Assembly: GCF_017304615.1 (NCBI RefSeq)
Contig: NZ_JAFKLZ010000001.1
Coordinates: 310,001 to 374,000 of the forward strand
Reading direction: 5' to 3'
DNA from: Sphingomonas sp.
GTDB taxonomy: Bacteria; Pseudomonadota; Alphaproteobacteria; Sphingomonadales; Sphingomonadaceae
Length of the DNA stretch: 64,000 nt
Positions 17,276-27,628 of the stretch are shown here, one piece after another. The notes beneath the pieces were generated by a model. The model had not been told where the DNA came from. It did not search any database and saw only the letters and a list, made by a program, of their open reading frames with translations. How positions within the stretch are numbered: position 1 is the stretch's first letter; every line of letters starts with the position of its first letter. A program made the position numbers and the translations under genes.

Positions 17276-18505
17276 TTAGTTTGGCTTGGCGGGAATATCC
17301 GCGAGTACGGTTGTGCTGCCGTAATTATACCCCGCCAGCGTCTTGATCTGCGTTCCGTTGCCGAGGTCGCCGCCGGTGCAGCTCAACAGCTTTTCGATGC
17401 AATTGCTCGTCCACGCCGTCAGGATGCTGTCCTCCCACGCGCCGAACCAGTCGGCATGCAGCGTCGCGCCCGGCGGCAAATCGGCCATGCCGGCCATCCG
17501 GTCGGACGCGAGATACCAATTGGGTGCACTCGCGTCAGTCGTGTACCACGCACCGAGCTGGAATTCGGGGATGATATAGGGATAGCCGGCCGGGCATACT
17601 GGCTGCGCGTTCTCGTTATAGACGCGGTACGCCATGTGGCTGCGATGGTCCGGGCTGTCGAGGTCCTTGCCGTTCCAGCAATCGGGCGCGACCAGCACCG
17701 CACCGAGCCGCGAACCAGCGGGGCAATGCTGCAACGCTTCGCCGATCGTCGCGAACTGGCCCGACACGGCGCCCGTGCCATCACAGTTCCACCAGCGCTT
17801 AGCTGTGTTGGTCGGCGTGCTGGCGGGATCGAGCATGTTGTAGCCAAATATGTAGCGCAGGCCCCGCGGCAATTGGACACAGGCCGTGGCGTAGGTGTGG
17901 CACCGCGGGTCGGTCGACGGCATGCGCTTGTAATAGACCGCCAGATAATCGGGCATCACGACCTTGCCGGCCCCGTTCATCATCGCCGGAATCCAATATG
18001 CCGACCGGTTGAGTACCGCGTTGCAAGTGCTGTCGCCGGTCTTGCGCAAACTGTCATAGGTCGAATTGGCGTCGGCGAGCGTGTTGCCGAAGAAGGTGTG
18101 GAGGTGCGACTTGCCCGGCTGGCCCGGATAGACGATTGGGTCGTTATAGGCATTGTGGCTGGGCGCGCAGAGGAAACGGAACGCGCCGACATCGTCCTCG
18201 TGCCCCGGAATGTCGCCGGTGCCCCAGGCTGGCTGGAGGAAATCGTTGACGTTGATGCCCGACGATACCGCTTCGAGGCCGGCGACGGACGGCGCGGGAA
18301 CGCTGGTCCCTGTCGGGGCTGGCATCGGCATTGGCGTACTGGTGGACGATGGAGTGGGGCTGGGAGTCGCGGTCGGCGCGTCGGCGACCGGCGTTCCTGT
18401 CGAAGCTGAGGTGCCGCCAGCGGCGCCTCCGCCGCACCCCGCGAGAGCTAGGGCGGCGAACAAAAGGGCACAATGGCCGGACGAACGGAACGCACGACGG
18501 ATCAT
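17276..18505 (-). CDS. DUF1996 domain lipoprotein (copy 1)
   Basis: 409 aa from ATG 18505. The lipobox LALAGC predicts a lipoprotein, followed by a Ser/Thr/Pro-rich linker (residues ~35-75) and one DUF1996 domain: NDPIVYPGQPGKSHLHTFFGN, LNRSAYWIPAMMNG, LPRGLRYIFGYN, CWNGKDLDSPDHRSHMAYR, HADWFGAWEDS. Many His, Asp and paired Cys residues are conserved with the second copy at 37563. Biochemical function of DUF1996 is unknown. Its place beside EPS genes hints at a surface polysaccharide role. Confidence 0.82.
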   Translation of the reverse strand: MIRRAFRSSGHCALLFAALALAGCGGGAAGGTSASTGTPVADAPTATPSPTPSSTSTPMPMPAPTGTSVPAPSVAGLEAVSSGINVNDFLQPAWGTGDIPGHEDDVGAFRFLCAPSHNAYNDPIVYPGQPGKSHLHTFFGNTLADANSTYDSLRKTGDSTCNAVLNRSAYWIPAMMNGAGKVVMPDYLAVYYKRMPSTDPRCHTYATACVQLPRGLRYIFGYNMLDPASTPTNTAKRWWNCDGTGAVSGQFATIGEALQHCPAGSRLGAVLVAPDCWNGKDLDSPDHRSHMAYRVYNENAQPVCPAGYPYIIPEFQLGAWYTTDASAPNWYLASDRMAGMADLPPGATLHADWFGAWEDSILTAWTSNCIEKLLSCTGGDLGNGTQIKTLAGYNYGSTTVLADIPAKPN

Positions 18506-18778
18506 GCCCCAAATCAATATGGGGAGCACGTAAATACCTGGTTAAATGGGGGAATTTTTCTTTTTGTTTACTATGTCTGTTATCGGATTTCCAACCATCC
18601 GGGGGTGCGAGTCATCTTGCGCGGCGCACCATCCGTCCGGTTACGGCTTGAAGCCGACGGGATATGTTGAGGGCGCGTGCGACGGCGCCCATGCAATTGA
18701 ATGCACAGTTGAAAAATAGTGTAACGGCGGGTGGAGCGCCTTTCGGGACGGGCCGTTTATCGTTCCGTCGTGCCGCGA
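18506..18778. promoter_or_regulatory. AT-rich upstream region of the DUF1996 lipoprotein gene
   Basis: 273 bp between uxs (stop at 18779) and the DUF1996 start, both minus strand. The part 18535-18600 contains TTTTTCTTTTTGTTTAC and is far richer in A/T than anything nearby; such patches in a GC-rich genome usually mark promoters or nucleoid-protein sites. No unambiguous -35/-10 pair was identified. Confidence 0.35.
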
Positions 18779-19753
<975 letters not shown>

Positions 19754-20039
19754 ACGCCAACCCCCAGATGCTGTGGCGGCTATAATCGCGGGGCGGTCTA
19801 GCGCAAGGCACTACACTGGTTCGGGATGTCCCGGATTGGCCGTTTGCGGGACCCAAAGATGAGCGACCCCTCACCATGTCCCGAAACCGGACGATGGCGG
19901 CGTTTGTATAGAATTTGGCGCAGAATTCCGCGAGAAATTCATCCCTAACGACGATGTTGCGTTTGCGAACATCGGTGAACTGGGGCATGGCCGCTCCCAA
20001 CGTACAGGGTTATCGACGGGGTAGGCACTTCCTTTGGAT
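19754..20039. promoter_or_regulatory. Divergent promoter region between uxs and the EPS priming transferase
   Basis: 286 bp with several dyads: CGGGATGTCCCG at 19822-19833, a second ATGTCCCG half at 19875-19882, and CGATGTT (19952-19958) pairing with AACATCG (19968-19974) across 9 nt. These could be binding sites for an EPS regulator. No regulator gene lies in the window beside it. Promoter elements were not resolved. Confidence 0.4.
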
Positions 20040-21407
20040 ATGGCCGCATCAAAGGCACTACTGACGCAGGACCGAGGCTCGATGGAGCGTCGGCGGATGC
20101 GGTTGTATGCGCTTTGCCTCGCACTCGATCTTGCCGCGATCTTCGCCGGTTTCTGGCTGGGCAGCCTGACTCAGGGCGCGCGCGGACTGACCATCAACGG
20201 TTTCCCGGTGGTGTTCGGCGCGATGCCGTTCTTCGTCATATTCGGGCTGATGTATGGCGCCTACAGCGTCAAGGGTCTGAGCGACTATGCCGATTCGGCG
20301 CGCGGGGTGCTGGCGGCGTTCGGTGCGACGTCGCTCCTTATAGTGACGTTCGCGTTCCTTGCCCAGGTCGGGGCCGTGATGTCGCGGCAGGCCTTTGTCT
20401 ACGCGGTGCTATTTTCGGTGGCGCTGATTCTCGTCGGTCGCGCGCTCGTCGCGGCGCTGGTGCGCTGGGCGTTCGACAGTGTGGTCGAAAAGAGCCTGTT
20501 GATCGTCGACGGACCACCGGTCGGACTGGCGCCGGATTGCGACGTGCTGGACGCCAAGGCGCTCGGGTTGCGGCCCGACCTGGACAATCCGGGCACGATC
20601 GCTCGGCTGGGCGGGCTCGTCGATCCGTACGACAAGATTTATCTCGGCGTGGGAGAGGCGAACCGCGAAGCGTGGATCACCACGCTGAAGGCGACCGGCA
20701 TGGCCGTCGAATTGTTGGTGTCGCTTCAAGACATACATGGCGCGGTGGGGCTGGGACGACTGGGCGACCGCGATACGCTGATCCTGTCGATGGGGCCGCT
20801 GAGCCTGGCCAGCCGAGTCCAGAAGCGTGCGTTCGACCTGGCGCTGACGATCCCGGCGCTGATCCTGATCGCGCCGTTGTTGCTCGTCGTCGCTATTGCG
20901 ATCCGGTTGGACTCCAAGGGGCCGGCATTGTTCGCGCAGACTCGCATCGGCCGGAACAACCAGCCGTTCAAGATCTTCAAGTTCCGCTCGATGTATATGG
21001 CCCAGACCGACGCGAACGGCACGGTGTCGGCAAGCCGCAACGACAGCCGCATCACGCGCGTCGGCAAGTTCATCCGCGCCACCAGCATCGACGAGCTGCC
21101 GCAACTGTTCAACGTGTTGATCGGCAACATGAGCCTGGTCGGCCCGCGCCCGCACGCAACCGCCTCGACCGCCGGGGATCAGTTGTTCTGGGAAGTGTCG
21201 CACCATTATTGGATGCGCCATGCGTCGAAGCCGGGCATCACCGGGCTGGCGCAGATCCGGGGCTTCCGTGGTTCGACCGAAAAGCGCGAGGATCTGGAGG
21301 GGCGGTTGCGGTGCGACCTCGAATATCTGCAGAACTGGACCTTTTGGGGCGACCTGGTGATCCTGCTCGCGACGGTCAAAGTCCTGAAGCATCAGAATGC
21401 GTTTTGA
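20040..21407 (+). CDS. Polyprenyl-phosphate glycosylphosphotransferase (EPS priming enzyme)
   Basis: 455 aa from ATG 20040; ATG 20082 (MERRRMRLYALC) is an alternative start. The first half has about four membrane helices and a CoA-binding-like cytoplasmic domain; a fifth helix (DLALTIPALILIAPLLLVV) leads into the bacterial sugar transferase domain with GPALFAQTRIGRNNQPF, FKFRSMY, SIDELPQLFNVL, MSLVGPRPH and KPGITGLAQ. It transfers a sugar-1-phosphate to undecaprenyl phosphate, the first step of the repeat unit. Head of the plus-strand EPS operon. Confidence 0.93.
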   Translation: MAASKALLTQDRGSMERRRMRLYALCLALDLAAIFAGFWLGSLTQGARGLTINGFPVVFGAMPFFVIFGLMYGAYSVKGLSDYADSARGVLAAFGATSLLIVTFAFLAQVGAVMSRQAFVYAVLFSVALILVGRALVAALVRWAFDSVVEKSLLIVDGPPVGLAPDCDVLDAKALGLRPDLDNPGTIARLGGLVDPYDKIYLGVGEANREAWITTLKATGMAVELLVSLQDIHGAVGLGRLGDRDTLILSMGPLSLASRVQKRAFDLALTIPALILIAPLLLVVAIAIRLDSKGPALFAQTRIGRNNQPFKIFKFRSMYMAQTDANGTVSASRNDSRITRVGKFIRATSIDELPQLFNVLIGNMSLVGPRPHATASTAGDQLFWEVSHHYWMRHASKPGITGLAQIRGFRGSTEKREDLEGRLRCDLEYLQNWTFWGDLVILLATVKVLKHQNAF

Positions 21408-21440
21408 CGGGCGCGCGGTGACGGCGGACGGTCGCTGACG

Positions 21441-22181
21441 ATGGCTTCCTTGTCACAGCGGCTGATCGCGTCGGTGTACGCGCGATTGGGTTCGGCGTCG
21501 CGGCTCGCGGTGGCGGACCTCGCGATGCGCAATTTCGAAGAGACGACCTACCAACGGCTCGTTCAGATGGGCTTCGCGCCCGACGGTTATATCGATGTGG
21601 GCGCGTATCACGGCAACTGGACGCGTCTTGCGCACCGCGTGCTCGGGCCCAAGCCGACGCTGATGGTCGAGGGGCAACCCTCGCTGGTCCCTGCGCTCGA
21701 AGCGTTCGCCGCGACGCGCGGCGACATGGCGGTCGCCAGCGGTGTGTTGTCCGATACGTCGGGCCAGCAAGTGCCGTTCTACGAAATGGGTACTGGCTCC
21801 TCGATCTTCGCCGAGGCCAGCAACGCGCCGCGCGAACAGAAGACCACGACGACGAAGACGCTGGACGAGGTCGCTGCAACGTTCCTGACCAATGTGTCGG
21901 CGCCGTTCCTCAAGATCGACGTGCAGGGCGCCGAGCTGAAGGTGCTGGCGGGTGGCGCGAAAGTGCTGGAGAAGGCGTCGCTGGTGCAGCTCGAAGTGGC
22001 GATGCTGCAATATAATCAGGGCGCGCCGCTGATGCCGGACGTCGTAGCCTGGATGGCTGGGCGCGGCTGGCTGCCGACCGAGATTTCGGGGTTCAGCCGC
22101 CCGTCGGGGCCACTGGTTCAGATCGACTTGCTGTTCGCGCGCGCGGATTCGCCACTTCGCCCCAGCGAGTTCCGGTTTTAA
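21441..22181 (+). CDS. FkbM-family methyltransferase
   Basis: 246 aa. GYIDVGAYHGNWTRLA is the SAM-binding motif I, MVEGQPSLVPALEAF the acidic motif II, and FLKIDVQGAELKVLAGG is the FkbM hallmark. Members O-methylate sugars in many glycan clusters. It lies 33 bp after the priming transferase on the same strand, so it probably methylates a hydroxyl of the EPS repeat unit (inference). Confidence 0.88.
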   Translation: MASLSQRLIASVYARLGSASRLAVADLAMRNFEETTYQRLVQMGFAPDGYIDVGAYHGNWTRLAHRVLGPKPTLMVEGQPSLVPALEAFAATRGDMAVASGVLSDTSGQQVPFYEMGTGSSIFAEASNAPREQKTTTTKTLDEVAATFLTNVSAPFLKIDVQGAELKVLAGGAKVLEKASLVQLEVAMLQYNQGAPLMPDVVAWMAGRGWLPTEISGFSRPSGPLVQIDLLFARADSPLRPSEFRF

Positions 22182-22226
22182 CGATGCGCCGCGTTGCTCC
22201 TTCGACCGACGCCGTAGGGCGCGGCG

Positions 22227-22904
22227 TCAGAATTTGAACTTGCCGCCATGCGCGTCGCCACGTTTCCGAAACAGGTTGCGAAACTGCCGCGCAAGTTCGA
22301 CCGCGTGGCGGACGACGGGCAGCCGGTCGTAGATTTTGAGGTCGCCGATGTCGGTGCGCGACGCGCGCTGGTTGCCGATCGCCGGTTCGGCAAAGGCGGT
22401 CTTCACCTCCGGATGCGCCCGGCGGAACCAGACATAGGCGCCGTCGATCGGCGGGAATTGGCCTTCGGGATTCAGCCCGGTAAAATAGTCGGCGACCTGT
22501 TTCGCGGCCGCGGCGGTGAAGCCCATCATGTGTGCGCCGATGATATCGCTGTTCTGCAAATCGTCGGGCCGGTCGGCGTAGTAACCGCCGTAGAAGATGT
22601 CCCACCCCTCGGGCGCGACATAGTCGCGGATGCCGGGGACGAAATCGCAATCGTCCTCCAGGATCAGCACCGACGCGCCTTTCGCCGCGGCCTCTTTCAG
22701 GATGGCGTGATGGCTGAGGAACACGCCGTGCATCCCGATCGAGGAGTGGTTCAGCGCTTCGGTCGGGCGGATCGCGCGGAAGAATTCGACGCGCGGATCG
22801 TCGCCGATCCCGGCATGGTCGAGTTCGCGTTCCATCCGTCGTCGCCGGTCGGTGCGTTCCGGCAGGTTGATGATGCGGATCATGTCGAATTTGTCGAAGA
22901 TCAT
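22227..22904 (-). CDS. Glycosyltransferase family 25 (LPS/EPS type)
   Basis: 225 aa from the ATG at 22904 (MIFDKFDMIRIINLPERTDRR); upstream in-frame starts to 22958 lack support. INLPERTDRRRRME, FLSHHAILKEA and VLILEDDCDF (the EDD metal site) are family 25 marks. Transfers a hexose from a nucleotide sugar; in some relatives a galactose to lipooligosaccharide. The gene is opposite in strand to its neighbours, so it must have its own promoter. Confidence 0.85.
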   Translation of the reverse strand: MIFDKFDMIRIINLPERTDRRRRMERELDHAGIGDDPRVEFFRAIRPTEALNHSSIGMHGVFLSHHAILKEAAAKGASVLILEDDCDFVPGIRDYVAPEGWDIFYGGYYADRPDDLQNSDIIGAHMMGFTAAAAKQVADYFTGLNPEGQFPPIDGAYVWFRRAHPEVKTAFAEPAIGNQRASRTDIGDLKIYDRLPVVRHAVELARQFRNLFRKRGDAHGGKFKF

Positions 22905-23095
22905 TGGTTGTCCACTCTGCGTGCGCGCGCTTGTTATAAGAAACCGCCCCGCCGACAAGATCGTTTACCATTCGGGCCGGAGGTGACGTCCGCGGCACCG
23001 TCGCTTTCCGCGCGCAACGGGGCGGCGAATTTGGTATCGGGCGCCATGACCGGGAAGGGCAGGCGCTGTCGCCGGGCCGCGTCGGGGAGCCGGTA
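22905..23095. promoter_or_regulatory. Divergent intergenic region between GT25 and the polymerase gene
   Basis: 191 bp between oppositely transcribed genes, so it should hold two promoters. Nothing more specific was recognised, and no terminator-like hairpin stands out. Confidence 0.3.
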
Positions 23096-24451
23096 ATGCA
23101 TTATGTCGTCTTTGCGCTGATCCTGTTGAGCACCCCGATGCTGGCGTCGATGCTTCGCCAGTATCCGGACCTGCGCCCTTGGGCGCTCACCGCAATCGGC
23201 GCATTGATGTTCACCGGCGGCAATCTGCGCATCGACGCGGCGCTGATCGGCTGGCCGATGTGGAACGGGACGGCACGCGGCATCGAGATTTCCCCGATCG
23301 ATGCCTTGGCGATGGCCCTGATCCTGACGCGGCGGGGCAAGGGGCCGACGCGGCCGTTCTGGATCGCGATCGGCGCGTATGGGGCTGTCTTGTTGCTGTC
23401 GATGACCCAGGCATCGGTCTGGATGGCGACGCTGTTTTCGTGCTGGCAGTTTGTCCGTGCGGGAATCGTATTCACCGCGATTGCGGGCGAATGCGCGTGG
23501 CCCGACCTGCGGTCCGGGTTGTTTCGCGGTCTGTCGCTTGGGCTGATGTTGCAGGCCTGCTACGTCATCAACCAGAAGCTGCACGGCATGGTTCAGGCGA
23601 CCGGCACGATGTTCCATCAGAACACGCTGGGCATGATGACCGAATTGGCGCTGCTGATCCTGATCGCGGCGTTGCTGGCCGGGGAACGCAGCAAGTTGAT
23701 CAAGGTGGGAATTGCCGCCGGTCTGATCGTGATCGCGGGCGGCGGATCCCGCGGCGCGATGGGGATCGCGGGCGGCGGGATCGTCGTGTACGTCCTGCTG
23801 TCGCTGATACGCGGCGTGACGCCGATCAAGATGAAGATGGTCGGGCTGGGTGCGTTAGCGGCGGTCGTCGTGGTGCCGTTGGGCATGGCGACGCTGAAGG
23901 AGCGGTTCGGATCGGAATCGATCACGACCCAGGAGACTCAGCGTGCCGCCTTCGAACGCGCGGCGACCGCGATGGCCGCCGATCACCCGGTGCTGGGCGT
24001 CGGCGCCAACCTCTATGTGCCGACCGCCAATCTGAAGGGCTATGCGGACAGGGCCGGCGTGGCGTGGAATTTCGCCAATCGATCGGCGCCGGTGCACAAC
24101 GCCTATTTGCTCGCGCGCGCGGAAACGGGATGGGCGGGCGAGCTTGCGTTTCTTGCCCTGCTGATCGCACCGCTCGTAATCGGGCTGCGCTTCGCTTTCA
24201 AAAACCGGGTCGGCGTAAGCGGCGAGATCGCGCTCGGCGCGGCGATCGCGATGGGCGTGAACGTGGTGCACAACAGCTACGAGTTCACGGTGTTCAACTA
24301 TGAGGTTCTGGCCTTGGTGTTCATGACGATCGGGGTAATCGCGGCGCAGGTGCGTGGCATCCCGTCGATACGCCCGCGCCGCGCCGCGCCGCCGGTCGAG
24401 GTCGATCGGGCAGTTCCGCAACTAGCGGGCAGGGCGCCAACGATCCGTTGA
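23096..24451 (+). CDS. O-antigen ligase/polymerase family protein (Wzy-like)
   Basis: 451 aa with about 11 predicted membrane helices and one large periplasmic loop (roughly residues 280-340) containing HPVLGVGANLYVPTA and SAPVHNAYLLARAETGWAG, the Wzy_C region. FHQNTLGMMTELALL and GGSRGAMGIAGGG are typical helix motifs. It most likely polymerises lipid-linked EPS repeat units in the periplasm. Plus strand, in line with the following methyltransferase. Confidence 0.86.
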   Translation: MHYVVFALILLSTPMLASMLRQYPDLRPWALTAIGALMFTGGNLRIDAALIGWPMWNGTARGIEISPIDALAMALILTRRGKGPTRPFWIAIGAYGAVLLLSMTQASVWMATLFSCWQFVRAGIVFTAIAGECAWPDLRSGLFRGLSLGLMLQACYVINQKLHGMVQATGTMFHQNTLGMMTELALLILIAALLAGERSKLIKVGIAAGLIVIAGGGSRGAMGIAGGGIVVYVLLSLIRGVTPIKMKMVGLGALAAVVVVPLGMATLKERFGSESITTQETQRAAFERAATAMAADHPVLGVGANLYVPTANLKGYADRAGVAWNFANRSAPVHNAYLLARAETGWAGELAFLALLIAPLVIGLRFAFKNRVGVSGEIALGAAIAMGVNVVHNSYEFTVFNYEVLALVFMTIGVIAAQVRGIPSIRPRRAAPPVEVDRAVPQLAGRAPTIR

Positions 24452-24512
24452 CAGTTTGAATGTATGCCACCACGCAGCGCCGGGTCTCTCGTGCGCTGCG
24501 CAGCGGGATGGA

Positions 24513-25220
24513 ATGAGTAAGATGGAACAGGAAAAGAGCTGGGAAACCAGCATGTTGGGCTATGGCGATGCGCTGAAGGCGATCGTCGCCGCGCATCCCG
24601 ACGCCAAGATTCTCGAACTGGGCGCGGGCCGCCGGCCGTCCTTCACGTTCGAGGAAATGCCGTCGACGGTGAAGTCCTATACCGTGAACGACATCAGCCC
24701 GGAGGAGCTATCGCTGCTGCCTGACGGCTATGACCAGGCGTGTTTCGACGTCAGTGGCGACGCCAGTAACTTTAGTGACCGTTATGACGTAGTGTTCTCG
24801 CGCTTCCTGGCGGAACATGTCGCGGACGGTGAGGCGATGCACCGCAACGTCTATCAAGTGCTGCGCGACGGCGGGACGGCGTTCCACCTGATTCCGACGC
24901 TCTATGCGATGCCGTTCGTGATCAACAAGTTCCTGCCCGAGCGGCTGACGAGCTGGGTGCTCGCCACCTTTGCGCCGCGCCGCGCGATCAACCCGAAATT
25001 CCCGGCTTATTATTCGATGTGCTACGGCGATCCTGAGAAGATGGCGCGCAAGTTGAAGCAGATCGGATACAGCAAGGTCGAGGTGCGCAGCTTCTACGGC
25101 CATTTCTATTACGAGAAGATTCCGGTGCTGCGCGGTATCCACCGCTGGTTTTCGGATCTCGCCGCGCGCAATGAATGGACCCGGCTGAGCAGCTACGCCT
25201 ATATCAAGGCAGAGAAGTGA
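24513..25220 (+). CDS. Class I SAM-dependent methyltransferase
   Basis: 235 aa from ATG 24513; a TTG far upstream is less likely. AKILELGAGRRPSF is motif I; VNDISPEELSLLP is the acidic region; YDVVFSRFLAEHVADGEAMHRNVYQVLRDGG in pieces resembles methyltransferase domain 11. The substrate is probably a sugar or lipid-linked intermediate of the EPS. Lies between wzy-like and wzx-like genes. Confidence 0.84.
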   Translation: MSKMEQEKSWETSMLGYGDALKAIVAAHPDAKILELGAGRRPSFTFEEMPSTVKSYTVNDISPEELSLLPDGYDQACFDVSGDASNFSDRYDVVFSRFLAEHVADGEAMHRNVYQVLRDGGTAFHLIPTLYAMPFVINKFLPERLTSWVLATFAPRRAINPKFPAYYSMCYGDPEKMARKLKQIGYSKVEVRSFYGHFYYEKIPVLRGIHRWFSDLAARNEWTRLSSYAYIKAEK

Positions 25221-25260
25221 TCGGTTCTAACCCCCCAGCAATGGGTTGATCGGACGCCGC

Positions 25261-26667
25261 GTGACCGAGGCCGCACCGTCGTTGAAACCGCTTGCCGGCA
25301 AGGCGCTGGCGGCGACGCGCGATCCACTCGTGCGCCGTGCGGCGTGGCTGACGCTGCCGTTCGGGGTGCAGCAGGTGATCCGGCTCTGCACCAGCATCGT
25401 GCTCGCTCGTCTTCTGGCGCCGGAAATGTTCGGCGTCATGGTGCTGATCAACACGCTGCGCACCGGCACTGAATTGCTGTCCGATCTGGGCATCGGGCAA
25501 AGCGTGGTGCGCAGTCCGCACGCCAACAACCAGACGTTTCTCGACACTGCCTTTACCGTGCAACTGGCGCGGGGCGTATTGTTGATGACGGTAGCGTTGC
25601 TCGCAGCGTGGCCCGTCGCCCACGGCTATAACAACCCCGAACTTGCGAAAATCATCGTCGTCGCGTCGCTGACCTTCCTGCTCACCGGCCTCCAGTCGCC
25701 GGATTTGTTTCTGATGCAACGAGATATTCGCGTCGCGCATCGAGGCATCTTCGACATGGTGACCGTGGTGGCGTCGAGCGTCATCACGATCGGGCTGGCA
25801 TGGTGGTGGGGCAACGTCTGGGCGCTGGTCTGGGGACTGGTGCTCAGCACCTTCTTTTCGACCGCGATGACCTTCGCCTTCGCGCCGCTCCGATTTCCGC
25901 GGCTGACCTGGCATCCGGAATATTGGAACGAGATTTTCCATTTCGGTAAATGGGTGTTCCTGTCGACCGCGATCTATTTCGCCGCGATCAGCACCGACAA
26001 GATCTATTTCAGCGCGGTGCTGCCGCTGGGCCTCGTCGGCATCTACGGCGTCGCGCGCACGTTTTCGGACATGTTGACGTCGCTGGCGCAGCGTTTCGGC
26101 GCGTTCCTGGTGTTTCCTAAGGTGGTCGAACTGCGCCAGCAACGTGGCGAAGTGTCGGAGGCGTATCAGCATAAAAGGCGGCTCGCGCTTGGCGCGATCG
26201 CCGTGGGGATCGCGGTCGCGCTGGCAGTGTCCGACCGCGCGATCCTGATACTCTACGATGCGCGCTATCACGCGGCCGCGTTCATTCTGCCGGTGCTGTT
26301 CGCCGGCGCGTGGTTTGCGGTGCTGGCGGCGTTCGGCGAATCCACGCTGTTTGGGCTTGATCGTCCGCGCGCCAGCGCTGCGGGGAATCTGGCGAAGTTC
26401 GTCATCATGATCGTCGGCCTGCCACTGGCCGTGGCGCGGTATGGCGTGTTCGCCGGGCTGCTGGTGTTGATGCTTGCGGAAGCCGGTCGCTGGGCGGCGT
26501 TGTCGGTGGCGTTGCGCGCGGAGCGGCTGACCTCGGTGCGCGACGATGTGCTGATGACCATCGGCGTGTTCGTGCACGCGGTGATATTGAAGGCCGGGCT
26601 GGGGGCGATCGGACTGGTGCCGACGTTCCAGCAATGGTGGGCGTTGGGCGCATCCGTCCATGGCTGA
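25261..26667 (+). CDS. Oligosaccharide flippase (Wzx-like, MOP superfamily)
   Basis: 468 aa from the GTG at 25261 (a TTG at 25246 would add five residues). About 12-14 hydrophobic segments; PFGVQQVIRLCTSIVLARLLAPEMFG in its first helix is the polysaccharide-synthesis flippase pattern. It flips undecaprenyl-linked repeat units across the inner membrane. Its end overlaps the next glycosyltransferase by 8 bp. Confidence 0.88.
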   Translation: MTEAAPSLKPLAGKALAATRDPLVRRAAWLTLPFGVQQVIRLCTSIVLARLLAPEMFGVMVLINTLRTGTELLSDLGIGQSVVRSPHANNQTFLDTAFTVQLARGVLLMTVALLAAWPVAHGYNNPELAKIIVVASLTFLLTGLQSPDLFLMQRDIRVAHRGIFDMVTVVASSVITIGLAWWWGNVWALVWGLVLSTFFSTAMTFAFAPLRFPRLTWHPEYWNEIFHFGKWVFLSTAIYFAAISTDKIYFSAVLPLGLVGIYGVARTFSDMLTSLAQRFGAFLVFPKVVELRQQRGEVSEAYQHKRRLALGAIAVGIAVALAVSDRAILILYDARYHAAAFILPVLFAGAWFAVLAAFGESTLFGLDRPRASAAGNLAKFVIMIVGLPLAVARYGVFAGLLVLMLAEAGRWAALSVALRAERLTSVRDDVLMTIGVFVHAVILKAGLGAIGLVPTFQQWWALGASVHG

Positions 26668-27628
26668 CGGCGCGACCTCGATTGGCATCGTCGCGATCGG
26701 TCGCAACGAGGGGGAGCGGCTGGTTCGCTGCCTTGCGTCGATCCCGGCGGGCGTGCCGACCATTTATGTAGACAGCGCCTCGACCGACGGCAGTCCGGAG
26801 AGGGCCCGGGCTGCCGGGGCGACGGTCCACTCGCTTGACATGGCGCGACCGTTTACCGCAGCGCGCGCGCGGGCGGAGGGCGTGGCGGTGCTGTTCGACC
26901 GGCATCCCGGCATCGAGTTCCTGATGTTCGTCGATGGCGATTGCGAGATCGAGAAGGACTGGCTGAAGATCGCCGCCGATTTCCTCGAGCAGAACACCGA
27001 TTTCGCCGCTGTCTGTGGGCGGCGGCGCGAGCGTTTCCCAGAGGCGAGCTTCTACAACGCGCTGGCCGATTACGAATGGTCACAACCGGCGGGGGAAGCC
27101 GAGGCTTGCGGCGGCGACGCAATGATGCGCGCGTCGGCCTATCAGGCGGTCGGCGGGTTCGATGCGAAGATGATCGCGGGCGAGGAACCCGAATTGTGCG
27201 GACGGCTGCGCGCGGCGAAATGGCGGATCATGCGGCTCGATGCGCCGATGACGATCCACGACGCGGCGACGTTCCGTTTCAGCCAATGGTGGAAGAGGGG
27301 CGTGCGCAGTGGTTTCGGCTATGCCCAGGCGTGGCGCGTGACGCGCGCACAGGGACAGCCGCTCTATAATCGCGAACTCAGCCGCGCCTTCGGCTGGGGG
27401 GCGATCTTGCCGCTCGTCAGTATCGTTGGCGCGGTGGTGATCCATCCGCTTGCCGTGCTGCTTTGGCCCGGAATGAATCTACTGCAGATCGCGCGCTGGT
27501 CGCCGCGCGTCGGGGTGCGGCACGCGACGCTCGCCGCAGTGGCGCATTTCGCCGAGTTGGCCGGGGCGCTGCGCTATATCGGGCGCGCCCTGCGTGGCGA
27601 TGCCGGCGGAACACTGGTCTACAAATGA
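26660..27628 (+). CDS. Glycosyltransferase family 2
   Basis: 322 aa. GT-A fold: IVAIGRNEGERLVRCLASI, IYVDSASTDGSPE (nucleotide-binding Asp), LMFVDGDCEIEKDW (DxD equivalent), then GGDAMMRASAYQAVGGFD. The C-terminal third contains one or two hydrophobic segments (LVSIVGAVVIHPLAVLLW), so it is probably membrane-attached. Adds a sugar to the lipid-linked unit. Couples to the next gene by an ATGA overlap. Confidence 0.88.
   Translation: MADGATSIGIVAIGRNEGERLVRCLASIPAGVPTIYVDSASTDGSPERARAAGATVHSLDMARPFTAARARAEGVAVLFDRHPGIEFLMFVDGDCEIEKDWLKIAADFLEQNTDFAAVCGRRRERFPEASFYNALADYEWSQPAGEAEACGGDAMMRASAYQAVGGFDAKMIAGEEPELCGRLRAAKWRIMRLDAPMTIHDAATFRFSQWWKRGVRSGFGYAQAWRVTRAQGQPLYNRELSRAFGWGAILPLVSIVGAVVIHPLAVLLWPGMNLLQIARWSPRVGVRHATLAAVAHFAELAGALRYIGRALRGDAGGTLVYK

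Noticed and set aside
25204..26763. 519-aa open frame opposite to the flippase gene
   Set aside because: Same type of GC-driven shadow; no hydrophobic pattern or motif.
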